Shown: positions 22,346 to 35,900 of the stretch, in pieces
How positions within the stretch are numbered: the stretch's first letter is position 1
Layout: every line of letters starts with the position of its first letter
DNA from: Bolinopsis microptera
Taxonomy: Eukaryota > Ctenophora > Tentaculata > Lobata > Bolinopsidae
Assembly (NCBI RefSeq): GCF_026151205.1
Contig: NC_087073.1
Coordinates: 10,672,411 to 10,736,410, forward strand
Direction: 5' to 3'
DNA: 64,000 nucleotides
Program-made: the position numbers and the translations under genes
Notes under the pieces: generated by a model
Database searches by the model: none
Told to the model about the DNA's origin: nothing
What the model saw: only the letters and a program-made list of their open reading frames with translations

Positions 22346-23990
22346 TTCCCTCCCTATTAAAATTTTAAACCCATTTAGTGAAAATTGATAAACGAAGATC
22401 TAGATATTGATACATATTATAACCAACATTGCTTATATTCTGCCTTGTAAACAAAGAGCAAATCTTCTTAATGCCTTCTTCCTGTCCTAAAACTAAAACT
22501 TCATCCTATTAAAGTAAAGGCCAGTTGTTACCACAAGCTATTATACCGTCCCTCTCAAAAACATGCCTCAGCCTCCATCAAAAACAATTTTAGTTTTCAG
22601 TCCTTCTAGTTTCCAAAAATCTACCGAGCTAGTGTTCTGGTGTGCACAAAAGCCCCTAAGCCCGTGCATTCCTTGCCCCCGCTAGCTGCCAGTCCTTGAC
22701 AAACTTCCAATAGCAAAGATCAACTAGTCATTTACAAATTGAGCACTATACAATTTTAATTGTTTTAAATATTTGACTTTGTAAAATGAGCTAAAACATT
22801 GATTTATTAGTTTCATTGAAAAAAAAAGTTTCATTGAAAGTTAGTAGTGCATCGCGCTACAAACAGTAATATTGCTATGTTGCAGGCTCACTAGAGACCT
22901 GATATCGCTTACTCAAGTTAAATTACAGTATTTTTATTTAACGGATGTTACTTGTACACAAAAACACTTTTGTATCCAGTCATTAATGGAAAAATAACTT
23001 ATTGTTATCATTATTGCAATGATATTGAACGTAACAGTTCGTTTCGTTTTTGTCTAGGGAGCAAGCAAACTTGCCACATCCAGGATCGAGATCGGAATAT
23101 ACAAAGTGGCCCAGAGTAAATGACCACCCTGTATTATACCAGAAATTAGGCAGGATGCTAGGATATGATACATACTTAACTACCTGCCCTATCCTTAATT
23201 TATATATTACCAAGGGTATGATTTTTTACTTCAGTTTCTAAAATTTGTACCATATTTATAGCATTTTATAGCATCTATTGTATTGGTTAATTCATTTTTC
23301 GAGGGAGTCTATCCTTATAGCCAGACAATTACCATTGCTGAAATTATCTGTAAATACATAAACATATTTAAATGCTCATTTGGTATATGACTTTTTGTCC
23401 CCTGTCCTTAAGAAAACAAGAAAGTCCAAAAATCTCGCTAAATTCCAAATTCGCCAGACTCTATAATACATAAGTGTGGCAGGCAGTATCTTCTGTGTTT
23501 TATGAAAACCTGGATATCTATTGTCCAAGATTGAAGGTACCAGTTACCGACTTTTAGTTTAGGTGTTAGAAGGTGGTAGAAAAGGTAGACATGAATTGAT
23601 ACCACACGTTGCATTTAATCTTGTGATGTAGTCATATGTAAAAACTAAAAGTGGTGTTAATAAATTAAATACCGAAGTGGCGAAATGATAGAACCTAAAA
23701 GTTGGCGAGCAAAATGCTTTTTAAAATGCTTATAACATTGCCATTAAACAGTTTTAAGTCTGATTTACAGCTGCTGGATTTGAAAAGTTGCAGTTTCTAT
23801 TGTGTCTATTGAAAATTTTCATGTCTGTGTTCACTGTTCTGGTTAACTGGTAGTCAACAATAACTTGTCGATGGTATTTTTCTCACTTTCCTGCCAAACA
23901 TCTGTTCAGATGAAAGGTAGTTAACAGAAACTTGTCAATGGTATTTTTCTCACTTTCCTGCCAAACATCTGTTCAGTTGAATGCTATTTC
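22346..23990. other. Intergenic stretch between LINE and thioesterase
   Basis: Mostly AT-rich and featureless. About 22850-22950 resembles parts of the 14213-16768 repeat (CGCGCTACAA, GGATGTTACT). 23050-23216 is an open, exon-like block on + with AG before (TCTAG) and GT after (AAG/GTATGA), but I cannot link it to a gene. Confidence 0.4.
23862..23978. repeat. Tandem duplication upstream of the thioesterase
   Basis: Two copies 67 bp apart share about 48 nt, including CTCACTTTCCTGCCAAACAT, directly upstream of the TATA box. It could duplicate a promoter element. Confidence 0.8.
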
Positions 23991-23995
23991 TGAGC

Positions 23996-24004
23996 TATAT
24001 AAAA
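23996..24004 (+). promoter_or_regulatory. TATA box of the thioesterase gene
   Basis: TATATAAAAAG lies about 50 bp before the ATG at 24055. That leaves room for a start site roughly 30 bp downstream and a short 5' UTR. Confidence 0.55.
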
Positions 24005-24054
24005 AGTATGAGACACATGTACGTGGTCAGTATTTTTTCTAGAAAATTTCAAAG

Positions 24055-24946
24055 ATGTTCAGTGCAGTGTTTTTCTTGGTCTTCTTAGGCCAGGTCCTTG
24101 GTTCAAAAGTCGGTATTCTGCACATGCATGGAATAATGGAAAGCTACAAGCAGCATTTTGGATTCAAACAGTTCATTGAAAAAGAGACTAGGATCCCAGT
24201 GCACCTGATCAATGCTTACAATGGCATTACCAGTATTACCCCCATCAAATACCAAGCGAAGGACATATTGAAGGATGTAAAAGAAATTGCGTCCCAATAC
24301 GACCAGATCATTGCAGTGGGCTACTCACAGGGAGGCATTATTTGGCGCACCATGATAGAAATGTGGGAGGATCACAATGTGGTCCTCTTCATCTCTCTAG
24401 CTTCTCCTCAACATGGTGTTTATGGTACTCCTCCTTTGTTGGAAATGTTCGTGCCTTTCTTGGACATGTTTTCTCGCAGTAAGACAATATATAAGATCGG
24501 ATACTCCAAATTCGGCCAAACATTGAGCCTTTTTAACTACTATCTTGACCCAACACATTACAAACTCTACCTGAAAGGAAACAAGTTTTTTCCCTGAACT
24601 TAATAACGAGACTGGAACTGCCGCTGAAAAAGAGCTAAGAAAGAAAAACTTTCTGAAATTGTCCAAATTAGTTTTAATTGGAGGACCAGGTGAGAACGTG
24701 ATCGACCCCTGGCAATCCACAGTATTTGGGTACTACACAAAGTATGGATTCGATAAAGGAATGATCCCGATGGAAGAATCTAGATTCTTTGTTGAGGATT
24801 TGTTTGGGCTGAGGAGTTTGGCAGAGAGAGGAGATCTAATGAAGTGTGTCTACCCTGGCATTGATCACTTAAAGTTCAGGGACGACCCTAACATGCTCAG
24901 AAGATGTGTCATTCCTGCTTTGAGACCATACTATAATTTAGTGTAA
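24055..24946 (+). pseudogene. PPT2-like lysosomal thioesterase, one frameshift, intronless
   Basis: First segment 24055-24597, second continuing to TAA at 24944-24946. Residues 1-17 look like a signal peptide. The alpha/beta-hydrolase nucleophile is S91 in GYSQGG. The second segment carries GGPGENVIDPW (catalytic Asp) and GIDHLKF (catalytic His), so the triad is complete across the break. Motifs such as the SLASPQ stretch, DPTHY and IDPWQS fit palmitoyl-protein thioesterase 2, which hydrolyses long-chain acyl thioesters in the lysosome. The frame changes by 1 nt in a T6C3 run at about 24587-24595; this is a recent mutation or a homopolymer error. No introns occur, unlike the neighbouring genes, so a retrocopy is possible, although the TATA box suggests it has its own promoter. 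Confidence 0.8.
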
Positions 24947-25099
24947 ATCATTCTATTTCAATTCAATAATCTGATTTTTAACTTGTGTTGATAATATAAC
25001 TGATGATTAAATGCGAAATTAAATTCACTAATTTATGCTACAGAGTGGGATACTCTTAACACATAACGCTTCCTGGTGTGAAGGGAAGAGGCCGCTTCC
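24947..25099. other. Thioesterase 3' flank
   Basis: AT-rich, presumed 3' UTR. No canonical polyadenylation signal is obvious. Confidence 0.35.
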
Positions 25100-25492
25100 C
25101 TATGTTACTGTTTGCTAACAAATACTGGGGTAGGTTTGCTATATAGTGTTTCTCAGAGATGGCTATAAATTATGCCAATAAATATCCAGCATTTGGACTG
25201 AAAACAATTTAGGGAATTAATCAATAATACTGTTTACTGACCAATACTGGGGTAGGTTTGCTATAGTGTTTCTCAGAGGTGGCTATAAATTATGCCAATA
25301 AATATCCAGCATTTGGACTGAAAACAATTTAGGGAATTGATCAATAATACTGTTTACTGACCAATACTGGGGTAGGTTTGCTATAGTGTTTCTCAGAGAT
25401 GGCTATAAATTATGCCAATAAATATCCAGCATTTGGACTGAAAACAATTATAAATTATGCCAATAAATATCCAGCATTTGGACTGAAAACAA
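25100..25492. repeat. 120-bp tandem repeat, array 1
   Basis: Three near-complete copies plus one partial copy of a 120-bp unit containing CCAATACTGGGGTAGGTTTG and AATAAATATCCAGCATTTGG. Confidence 0.9.
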
Positions 25493-26407
25493 GAATTTCG
25501 CCGCGGTAATACCACGCACGATCAAATTTCCCTACTGCATACAATTAAATTGTTCTACTTTATTGTATCCCAGAGTGGTGTTTGGCGCATGTACAATGTA
25601 ATAAACGTTTATATTATATTAGGCGTGCAGAACTTGAAAAATCCTGCGCGCATCTGAGGTGTCGCCGTCGATCTGTATGTGGTTTGGTTGTAGATCATTT
25701 CATACTTTGCGCGGTTTTGTTTCGTGTTAACAATAACGATATGCGTATCATGTCACGTCATATTACTGCATCGTATGCCAACTTATTGACTGTAATAAAA
25801 TATGCTGTCTCGTCTTAGTTATTATTTGTATCTAACATAAACTAAAACATTTTGATTCTTACTCGACACATCACAGCACCATCGACTTTCGAGCCTTTTA
25901 TTTGATATAGGATTCTTGTTAAAAGCATACCACAATCTTGATATTATAGTTGCTTCTTGAATGTAACTGTGAAGTAACATTTGTTCTCAACTATGTATTC
26001 CAATGCTTTCTACCATTCAGTGTCGATTAACTGTTAAATAATCAGCCCACAGCCACGAGTTTATCAGCTGACATCATAATTTTATTTGTTTTGACTTGCT
26101 GAATTTTATCACTCGGTAATTTGTTAAGCTTGTTTCACACAAATAACACCTATATTGATGATTGATCCGTTTGTAACAGTCGTCAAGCACCAAAAACTGG
26201 TTGCTATGCCTGTAATTAATTAACTCATAACCAGCGTCGCGCGCGCAAAATAGACTCCTTTTATACACATAATTATAGGGGAGTGGTCTATATTGCGAAG
26301 GAGCAGACTTTTGTCGACACCGTAGGACCGTCGGGCCACCTCATATATCCAAACCCGATTACTTATTCCCTACGATCTTTTTGCCTTCGGCAAGAGTAGG
26401 GAAAAAA
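25493..26407. other. 915-bp block interrupting the 120-bp array
   Basis: Unique sequence lies between two parts of the same 120-bp array. The left junction is in GAAAACAA and the right junction ends in GGGAAAAAAA. Rejoining the two sides restores the repeat phase (ACAA/TTTAGGG). It looks like an insertion with a short A tail at the right end. No convincing ORF, terminal inverted repeat or tRNA-like promoter box was seen. Confidence 0.5.
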
Positions 26408-26632
26408 ATTTAGGGAATTAATCAATAATACTGTTTACTAACCAATACTGGAGTAGGTTTGCTATAGTGTTTCTCAGAGATGGCTATACATTATGCCAAT
26501 AAATATCCAGCATGTGGACTGAAAGCAATTTAGGGAATTAATCAATAATACTGTTTGCTAACCAATACTGGGGTAGGTTTGCTATAGTGTTTCTCAGAGA
26601 TGGCTATAAATTATGCTAATAAATATCCACTC
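26408..26632. repeat. 120-bp tandem repeat, array 2
   Basis: Nearly two further copies of the 120-bp unit, in the same orientation as array 1. Confidence 0.88.
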
Positions 26633-26968
26633 GAGTGAATATTTATGTAAACCTTTAGCTTTGTAAGTTTAATTTTAGTTCCTACCTCAGTTGTCACTGA
26701 TGATATCATGGTTTTGTATGATTGAAATATTTGCCTGATTCAACCTGTCGTTTCTATTTGTATTATACCTTTAAATAGCTTTATAGACCTTTTACTACAA
26801 AAAAAAGTTATGAGCAAGTAAGAACACGTGGTTTCACACATGTGTAACTTTGGGGGGGGGGGGGACTCGTCCCGCTCTCACAAGTACTATGTGAACGGGG
26901 AAATGTCGGCTCCCTGACTGCGGTTGCCCAAATTAATTAATTAATAACTAGACCACATTTTTTGAAGG
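26633..26968. other. Upstream region of the acyl-CoA synthetase gene
   Basis: AT-rich, with a G13 run at about 26853-26865. The sequence before the ATG is AGG. No clear TATA box is placed. Confidence 0.35.
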
Positions 26969-29900
26969 ATGGCTTTTGTGAGTAAAATCCTTCGTCAAAA
27001 GGTTCCCTTAGGGAGACTCCTCTCATACCAGTCATTGTACGAGTGCACAGAGAACCACGGTTTGGTCCCACCATCAGGATCAACTCATCAGTCTATTATT
27101 GAAAAATTGTCCGGCAACTCTACAAACACAGTGGTGAGATGTTTTAAAAAATTCAGCTGTGCAAGTTTTAATTTAAATTTAACAATACAGCATTAACACA
27201 CTGATTTCTGCATAATTGGGAGGATACGAAGTAAGCACAGTAAATCAGGGTTTTGGCTTATAAGTATTCGTGTGCAAATTATGGTTATGGTGGATAAGGA
27301 ATCAGGTTTAAATGGGTAGACATGTGAGCTGATAAACCTGAAAAGCTGGCTTGAAACCAGTGTACTATTTAGGATAAAATCAAGCTCAATAGTAAATTCA
27401 TTTCAAACACATCAGAGAAAAGGAATTGGTGCTGCTAATCGGGGAGTTTTATTGTTCGTAACTATTTGTAATACAAAGAAAACGTACAATTATTCAGCCA
27501 ATCCCCACAGGAGAATATGATGACTGGGAAAGTCTTATCTTTCAGTCAGATTGCTGATGATACTTTGAAGGCAGCTGCAAAGATAAAAGCATGTGGAGTA
27601 AAGCCAGGGGATCATGTCATGCTGTTCAGTCCAAACAATGAAAACTACATTGCAGCTCTAATCGGATTGATGTCCATTGGGGCAATACCTTGTCTTGCAA
27701 ATCCTGCCTACACAGGTAACCACCTAGTAACCACTTAGTAACCACCTAGTAACCACTTAGTAATCACATAGTTACAACATTGAAACCACATAGTTACCAC
27801 TTTATCTCAGAGTACGAACTTGGTGAAATTTGCAAGGCAAGTGACGCAAAGTTCCTGATCGGATCCAAAGCAAACGGACATGTAGCTAAGAAGATATCAG
27901 AAGACCAGAACGTACCGGTACTCTGCAATGTGGATGACTTGCCGGAATTTAGCAGTGGCTGTGCTCCAATCAGTGAGCTGTATCCTGCTGATCTGGACGA
28001 TGTTGCTGTTATCGGTTACAGTAGTGGAACTACAGGTATGTTATATATATACCATCTAGTTACCCCTTAGTTACCACCTAGTTACCACTTAGTTACCACA
28101 TAGTTACCACATTGTTACCACATTGTTACCACGCAGAAATCGTATAACAAACGCAGTTAGCGTTCTTGAAATAAACTTTCAGCCTCAATGGGCCTGACTA
28201 ACGCACAAACTTGGTCCATAACTAAATTAAAGGGCAAGCAATTAATGAGCAGTCTAATTCTAATTATGTTAATTATGATGTAATATTATTCCATAGGATT
28301 ACCAAAAGGCGTACAACTGACACACGGTAACTTGGCGTATCAGCGCACTATGGTTGGTTACGAGAAAGTGTTTCCTAGCTTGGGGGCAACTCAGGTCAGC
28401 AGACTTCAAGTATAACTTTATATCAGAAGATACCCCGTCCTCTCCCCCCCCCCCCCCCCCCCCCCCCCCCCCATATCCACACATCCAACCTAGGTGGGAG
28501 AAGAAGAGGCTAACCCCAACCTCTCCAACCTCCCCCACCACACCCCTTCCACACCCCTTCCACACCCCTTCCACCCTCCTTCCACCCCCCTTCCAACCCC
28601 CTTCCAACCCCCTTCCACCCCCCTTCCACCCCCTTCCACACCCCTTCCAACCCCCCTTCTACCCCCTTCCACCCCCCTTCCACCCCCTTCCACACCCCTT
28701 CCACCCTCCTTCCACCCCCTTCCACACCCCTTCCACCCCCTTCCACCCCCCTTCCACCCTCCTTCCACCCCCCTTCCACCCCCCTTCCACCCTCCTTCCA
28801 CCCCCCTTCCACCCCCCTTCCACACCCCTTCCACCCCCCTTCCAACCCCCCTTCCACCCCCCCCCCCTTCCACCCCCCTTCCAACCCCCCTTCCACTCCC
28901 TCCTTATGTTTCTAACAATCACCTCAGGCCCTAATAATGCCGTGGTACCACGCATTTGGTTTCACTCAACTCAGTCTCAGTATTGAGATCTCGTCGGATA
29001 TAAAGTTCCTGTCTCACTTTGATCCCGCCATATTCCTCAACACTATACAGACGCACAGGGTGAGCTCATTTATCTTACTTTAGTGTTAAATCAACAAACT
29101 ATGTAGTGAAGGGAAATTGTCTGAATGTTTATTAATTTGAAGCTCCTTGGTTAATTTAATTAATGTAATGTTTCTTAAATGTTGCTCAATTTAACAATTT
29201 ATTCTTTTCAAACTCCTTAATTAATCTAATACTTCTTGGATGTTGCTCAATTCATTAATTCTGAATAGTCTGTACGAGGTAATGACTGGTATTAAGTGAA
29301 TGAAAACTTACCTAGATTGCAAAAAGTGTATTAAATTACACATTATATTCGAATATACATATTAGGACCTTTTTAAGGGTACGTGTCCACTATCCACTCA
29401 TTACGAGTGTTTTATAACACGACATGTATCAGAGGCAGTGGTACCACCACTTCCGTGGTGTTTAGCTTCTTGCAAACTCTTAGTTGCCAAGTAACCACTT
29501 GGTTATCAATGTAATCACGCCACCCACACAGTGATAGCCTTTCTCTGGTGTAATTGTAAAGGTAGGATTGGTTACCACCTAGTAACCACCTAGTTACCAG
29601 CCAGTAACCACCTGGTTACCCGCTCTGTCATTGTAAAGTTGGTGTCTTGTAGCTAACACCCTGAAAATACCAACCACATTTTAGCTACAACCTAGTTACT
29701 AAACAATAACGAGCCAGTAACCACCTAGTTACTACATAGTAACCACGTAGTTACCACGTAGTAACCACGTAGTTACCACCTAGTTATCACCTAGTAACCA
29801 CCTAGTTACGACCTAGTTACCACATAGTTACGACCTAGTTACGACCTAGTTACCACCTAGTTACCACCTAGTAACCACCTAGTTACCACCTAGTTACCAC

Positions 29901-32900
29901 CTAGTTACCATCTAGTTACCACCTAGTTACCATCTAGTTACCACCTAGTTACCAGCTAGTTACCACCTAGTTACCATCTAGTTACCACCTAGTTACCATC
30001 TAGTAACCACCTAGTTACCACCTAGTTACCATCTAGTTACCACCTAGTAACCACGTAGTAACCACCACCTTGTTTCAGCCCGCAGTATTAGCAGTGGTAC
30101 CTCCAATACTGTTGTTTCTAGCGAAGCACCCTGCTGTAGCACAGTTCGATCTGACAAGTGTAAAGGAGTGTATATCCGGAGCTGCACCGCTAACACGTGA
30201 TCTGATAAACGAGCTAATGACCAAACATCCTAACTTAACCGGCTGCAGGCAAGGTTAGCTGTTTATTAGAGTTAGTAGCTTATAAACCTTTATTAAGCTG
30301 AAAAATAGTTTTATCAAATTTATGCAAAGACTAGTAAGCCAGTAACCACATAGTTACCACCTAGTAACCAGCCAGTAACCCCCTAGTAACCAGCCAGTAC
30401 CCAACCTGTAACCAGCCAGTAACCACCTAGTTACCACCTAGTAACCAGCCAGTAACCACCTAGTTACCAGCCAGTAACCACCTAGTAACCAGCCAGTAAC
30501 CACATAGTAACCACCTATTTACCACCTATTTACCACCTAGTTACCACCTAGTAACCACCTAGTTACCAGCCAGTTACCACCTAGTAACCACCTAGTTACC
30601 AGCCAGTAACCACCTAGTTACCAGCCAGTAACCACCTAGTTACCAGCCAGTAACCACCTAGTTACCACCTAGTTACCACCTAGTAACCACCTAGTTACCA
30701 GCCAGTAACCACCTAGTTACCAGCCAGTAACCACCTAGTTACCACCTAGTTACCACCTAGTTACCGCCTAGTAACCACATAGTTACCATTTAATAACCAG
30801 CCAGTAACCCCCTAGTAACCAGCCAGTAACCAACCTATAACCAGCCAGTAACCACCTAGTAACCACCTAGTAACCAGCCAGTAACCACCTAGTACTCTAG
30901 TAACCATCCAGTAACCAATCTGTAACCAGCCAGTAACTAGCCAGTAACCACCTAGTAACCAGCCAGTAACCACCTAGTTACCACCTAGTTACCACCTAGT
31001 TACCGCATAGTTACCACCTAGTTACCACCTAGCCCATCTAGTTACCACCTAGTTACCAGCCAGTAACCACCTAGTTACCAGCCAGTAACCAACCTGTAAC
31101 CAGCCAGTAACCACCTAGTTACCACCTATTTACCAGCCAGTAACCACCTAGTTACCAGCCAGTAACCACCTAGTTACCGCCTAGTTACCGCCTAGTTACC
31201 ACCAAGTTACCACCTAGTTACCAGCTAGTAACCACCTAGTTACCACCTAGTTACCACCTAGTTACCACCTAGTTACCAGCCAGTAACCACCTAGTTACCA
31301 GCCAGTAACCACCTAGTTACCACCTAGTTACCACCTATTTACCAGCCAGTAACCACCTAGTTACCACCTAGTTACCACCTAGTTACCACCTAGTTACCAC
31401 CTAGTTACCACCTAGTTACCACCTAGTTACCACCAAGTTACCACCTAGTTACCACCTAGTTACCAACTATTTGTACAGGTTATGGGATGACCGAAACTAC
31501 AGCGGGTGCAGTGTTCCAGATGACTGGTTGTACTAAACATGGCAGTGTTGGTACTCCATTACCTTTCTGTAAATTCAAGGTTAGTTATATTAAATAACTT
31601 AAACAACTTAATGTAAGGTTAGTTATATTAATATGGTTATATTGTTATTATATATATAGTTAGTTACATAGTTATCCTCCTCGTCTTTAAATTTCCATAC
31701 ATTTTCTTTCTAGAAGAATACTTGAAAACTCGTGATTTAAGGACTAAGGATGTAACAAAGTTAGTGAGTTACTGATCTCATGTGACAAAGTTACTGATAT
31801 CATGTGACCATGTGAGAGGGGGGGGCTGTGAGACTCAATATGATAAACTGGAAGTTTCAGCTCCTAGTTACTCGAGGTGGCTTTATAACCTGGGCCAAGT
31901 AGCACTCAGTCACATCTCTCATTATCCCCTGGCTATATATTAGGGAAACTATATTTTTGATGATTCTAAAATTATAAAACATTCTCTTCAAGAGTGCCGT
32001 TTATTATTTCCATGTATTAGCAACAAGAGAAACGCCATTGTCGGACGCAAGGAGAGTGAGGACTCCTCAAACTACATTAAATATATTCCTTCTGTAACAT
32101 CCTCAATAAATATAATGCTTTTGGACACGAAGGGAAACACACAATGTAAGGCTTGAAATCTTCGTAAAACTACATCATTAGAGCCTGTAAAAACATTCAA
32201 CTTTAAGATAAGCACTCTATCAAGTAAAATTCATATATAATTATAATCATCATAGTTTATTAACTCAAACGTAAAAATTGGCAGGCAATAAATGTATTTA
32301 TTTGTCTTAATACTCACAATTTGAATACGATGTTGTCACATTGAAACGTTGAATAATTCCTTTCCTGATAAGAGCCTTTTCTTTGTCGCACCAAACGGGA
32401 TCAATAGAAATTTACCCAAGAAAACATTTCAACTATGCGACTCATAACAAGAATTGCGCCGGTTAGCGGACGCTAGATTTCCATCGCCCGTAATTAATTA
32501 CAATTAACAATCGTTTCATATTGGTTAAATTACCAAATTTCTTTGGGGCGTTACAGAGAACAAAATGGAGGGATTGCCGTTGTCAATTATTTGAATCGAA
32601 AGTTAAACGACCGGACACCGTAGCGCAGCCTGTGCGGTGATATGCATGATGCAGTTAAAAGGACATCTGTCCGACAGCGACTCTTGTCCGACTCAATATG
32701 TTACCAGAAAAAAAAAGACATCTGTCCGAAATTGTGATCTAATTGCAATAAGACACATTTCCATTTTCCAATTAGAGACATGATCTGAACTGAGATATGA
32801 CCTGAGCTGAACTCTACCATAGTTTATTTTCATTTGATGTCAAAAATTGGACAATAGTTTAAATGTTATATAAATAACTGATCTCCATACCGCTCTCCTG

Positions 32901-35900
32901 TGTGTAATGTAGGCTGTGATGTGATTGGCAGCTTGTTACAGCTTGTTAGTGTACGGCTAGCATGATCCTGTCCTCAAATAGTCAATCACGTATCGATGGA
33001 TCAGATCTCAATGGATCAAATCAGCATTATATTAGGACTGTGGGAGCAACGTCACAAGATTACACGTGAGCTTGTGAAATACGAACGTGATCTGAAATTG
33101 CAAATGTGATCCGAAAGTTGTACAGATGTCGCCAAAAACGACTCCTATCTGACAGCGACTCTTGTCCGAAACCGGTAATTCGACTGTCGGACAGATGTCA
33201 CCCAATCAAATCTGTGGTAGTTAATACAATGTGAATCATAATAAAATGTATCGTTCATTTCGTCTAAATATAATGAATCAATCTATGGGCAATCATGTTC
33301 AACATGATAGTCATAACATCATAATTTATACAACAACATAACGGATTACTAATATCGGGTTGCACCATGACCAAGCACCCACAACAAAATGAGAAGTTTG
33401 TATCGCATGAAGTTAACGAAAGCTTAAACGACAAATATCAATGCGAATCAAAATGTATAATAGCGAAAAGAGATATACATGCGCGCCGTACACGATTTAT
33501 TAGCTCGATTCTTGGTATAGAGTACACCTTGACATAAAAGCATTGTAAAATGCGCGCGCGACCATCAAAAGATAATTTGTAAAGGAGCACGTGTTTGCGG
33601 AGGTTAATGCATGTTTTGCTTTGTGACACGACGAAAAACCTATACCCACTATACCCATTCTCAAATCCTACCACTTCTAACCATCTATTGCCTTTTTAGG
33701 CGATGGAAAAAATATTACAATCCGGATTTTACGTATTTACTTGTAGTTGTGAAAGTATTTTAAAACTTTAATTACGAATAAATACTCAGAAGTCAAACAT
33801 ATTTTCACACTGATATACGTTTACCGGGGCTGGTTTACAAGGCTAACTACTAGTAACCATAGTAATCATAGTAACCATAGTAACCATAGCTCCATAGTAA
33901 CCGAGGCTGGCCAGGTTTACAAGGCTAACTACTAAATACTAGTACTCCCTGTGGTTACAAACCTAACAAATACAGCTTCTCAGCATTTCATTACACGTGT
34001 AATATTACACGTGTAATATTGAAACCCTTGATTAGATGTTATTATATAGTATCTTAATTCTTAATATAAGAAGTATTAATGTTACCGAGTACCGAATGTT
34101 ACTGAGTACTGAATGTTACTGGGTACTGGATGTTACTGGGTACTGAATGTTACTGGGTACAGCTGAATGTTCAGCTACTGTCCAGTGTCCACATGCTATT
34201 AGTAGCTGAGAAAATATGATAAAACCAAGCTTGGTGCAATGTATGTAAAGTAGTGCAGTGCCTCATTACTCTGTAGGTAAATTTGATGTTTGGTTCTTAT
34301 AATCATAATTAAATTAATAAACCTGCAGATAATTAATAACCCACTATTTAACTGTACTGCAGGTGGTGGACCCTAAAACTGACGAGGCAGTGTTGGACGG
34401 CGGGTCTGGGGAGATACTGCTGGGTGGTCCCTGTGTTATGAAAGGTAGGGGCTGGTTGATCTGTTAAATTATAGTATCCTAAAAATAATGGTCTGCTGTA
34501 TGTTTTGTATGATGATCAGGCTGTGTTACCCCCTTGTGTTACCCCCCTGTGTTACCCCCTTGTGATACCCCCGTGTGTTACTACTGTGTTACCCCCTCTG
34601 TTACCCCTTGTGTTACCCCCTCTGTTACCCCCTTGTGTTACCCCCTGTGTTACCCCCTGTGTTACCCCCTGTGTTACCCTCTGTGTTACCCCATGTGTTA
34701 CCCCCTGTGTTACCCCCTGTGTTACCCCTGTGTTACCCCCTGTGTTACCCCCTGCGTTACCCCCTGTGTTAACTCCCCGTTGTACAGGATATTACAAGAA
34801 CGACAAAGCAAACTCAGAGACACTAACAAGTGACGGGTTTGTACGGACAGGAGATGTAGGAACAGTAGATAAAGAGGGGGTCCTCTACATTACAGACAGA
34901 CTCAAGGAGCTCATCAAAGTTAAGGGTTATCAGGTAACCATAGTAACCGTAGTAACCATAGTAACCGTAGTAACCATAGTAGCGATACTAGTAACCATAG
35001 TAACCGTAGTAACCATAGTAACCGTAGTAACCGTAGTAACCATAGTAACCATAGTAACCACCGTATCTACAGTACTCTATACAGAGTAGTTTAATTTATG
35101 AAGGATTATGAAACAACACGACTGATGAAGGCACTCATCAGAGACAGTGCTGATGAAGGCACTCATCAGAGACAGTGCTGATGAAAGCACTCATCAGAGA
35201 CAGTGCTGATGAAAGCACTCATCAGAGACAGTGCTGATGAAAGCACTCATCAGAGACAGTGCTGATGAAAGCACTCATAAGAGACAGTGCTGATGAAAGC
35301 ACTCATCAGAGACAGTGCTGATGAAGGCACTCATCAGAGACAGTGCTGATGAAGGCACTCATCAGAGACAGTGCTGATGAAGGCACTCGTCAGAGACAGT
35401 GCTGATGAAGGCACTCGTCAGAGACAGTGCTGATGAAGGCACTCATCAGAGACAGTGCTGATGAAGGCACTCATCAGAGACAGTGCTGATGAAGGCACTC
35501 ATCAGAGACAGTGCTGATGAAGGCACTCATCAGAGACAGTGCTGATGAAGGCACTCATCAGAGACAGTGCTGATGAAGGCACTCATCAGAGACAGTGCTG
35601 ATGAAGGCACTCATCAGAGACAGTGCTGATGAAGGCACTCATCAGAGACAGTGCTGATGAAGGCACTCATCAGAGACAGTGCTGATGAAGGCACTCATCA
35701 GAGACAGTGCTGATGAAGGCACTCATCAGAGACAGTGCTGATGAAGGCACTCATCAGAGACAGTGCTGATGAAGGCACTCATCAGAGACAGTGCTGATGA
35801 AGGCACTCATCAGAGACAGTGCTGATGAAGGCACTCATCAGAGACAGTGCTGATGAAGGCACTCATCAGAGACAGTGCTGATGAAGGCACTCATCAGAGA

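Noticed and set aside
23050-23241. Short + strand exon
   Set aside because: It has plausible splice borders but no partner exon or recognisable domain; mentioned only under the intergenic entry.
25493-25530. Small-subunit rRNA fragment, because of CCGCGGTAATACC
   Set aside because: The flanking bases do not match the rRNA 530-loop region; a 13-base coincidence.
28299-28986. Pro-rich (+) and Gly/Trp-rich (-) proteins of about 100-210 aa
   Set aside because: Both strands are open only because of the CCCTTCCAC minisatellite in an intron.
34505-35089. 194-aa ORF joining Val/Thr repeats and synthetase sequence
   Set aside because: Only the middle (34788-34933) is a real exon; both sides are intronic minisatellite.
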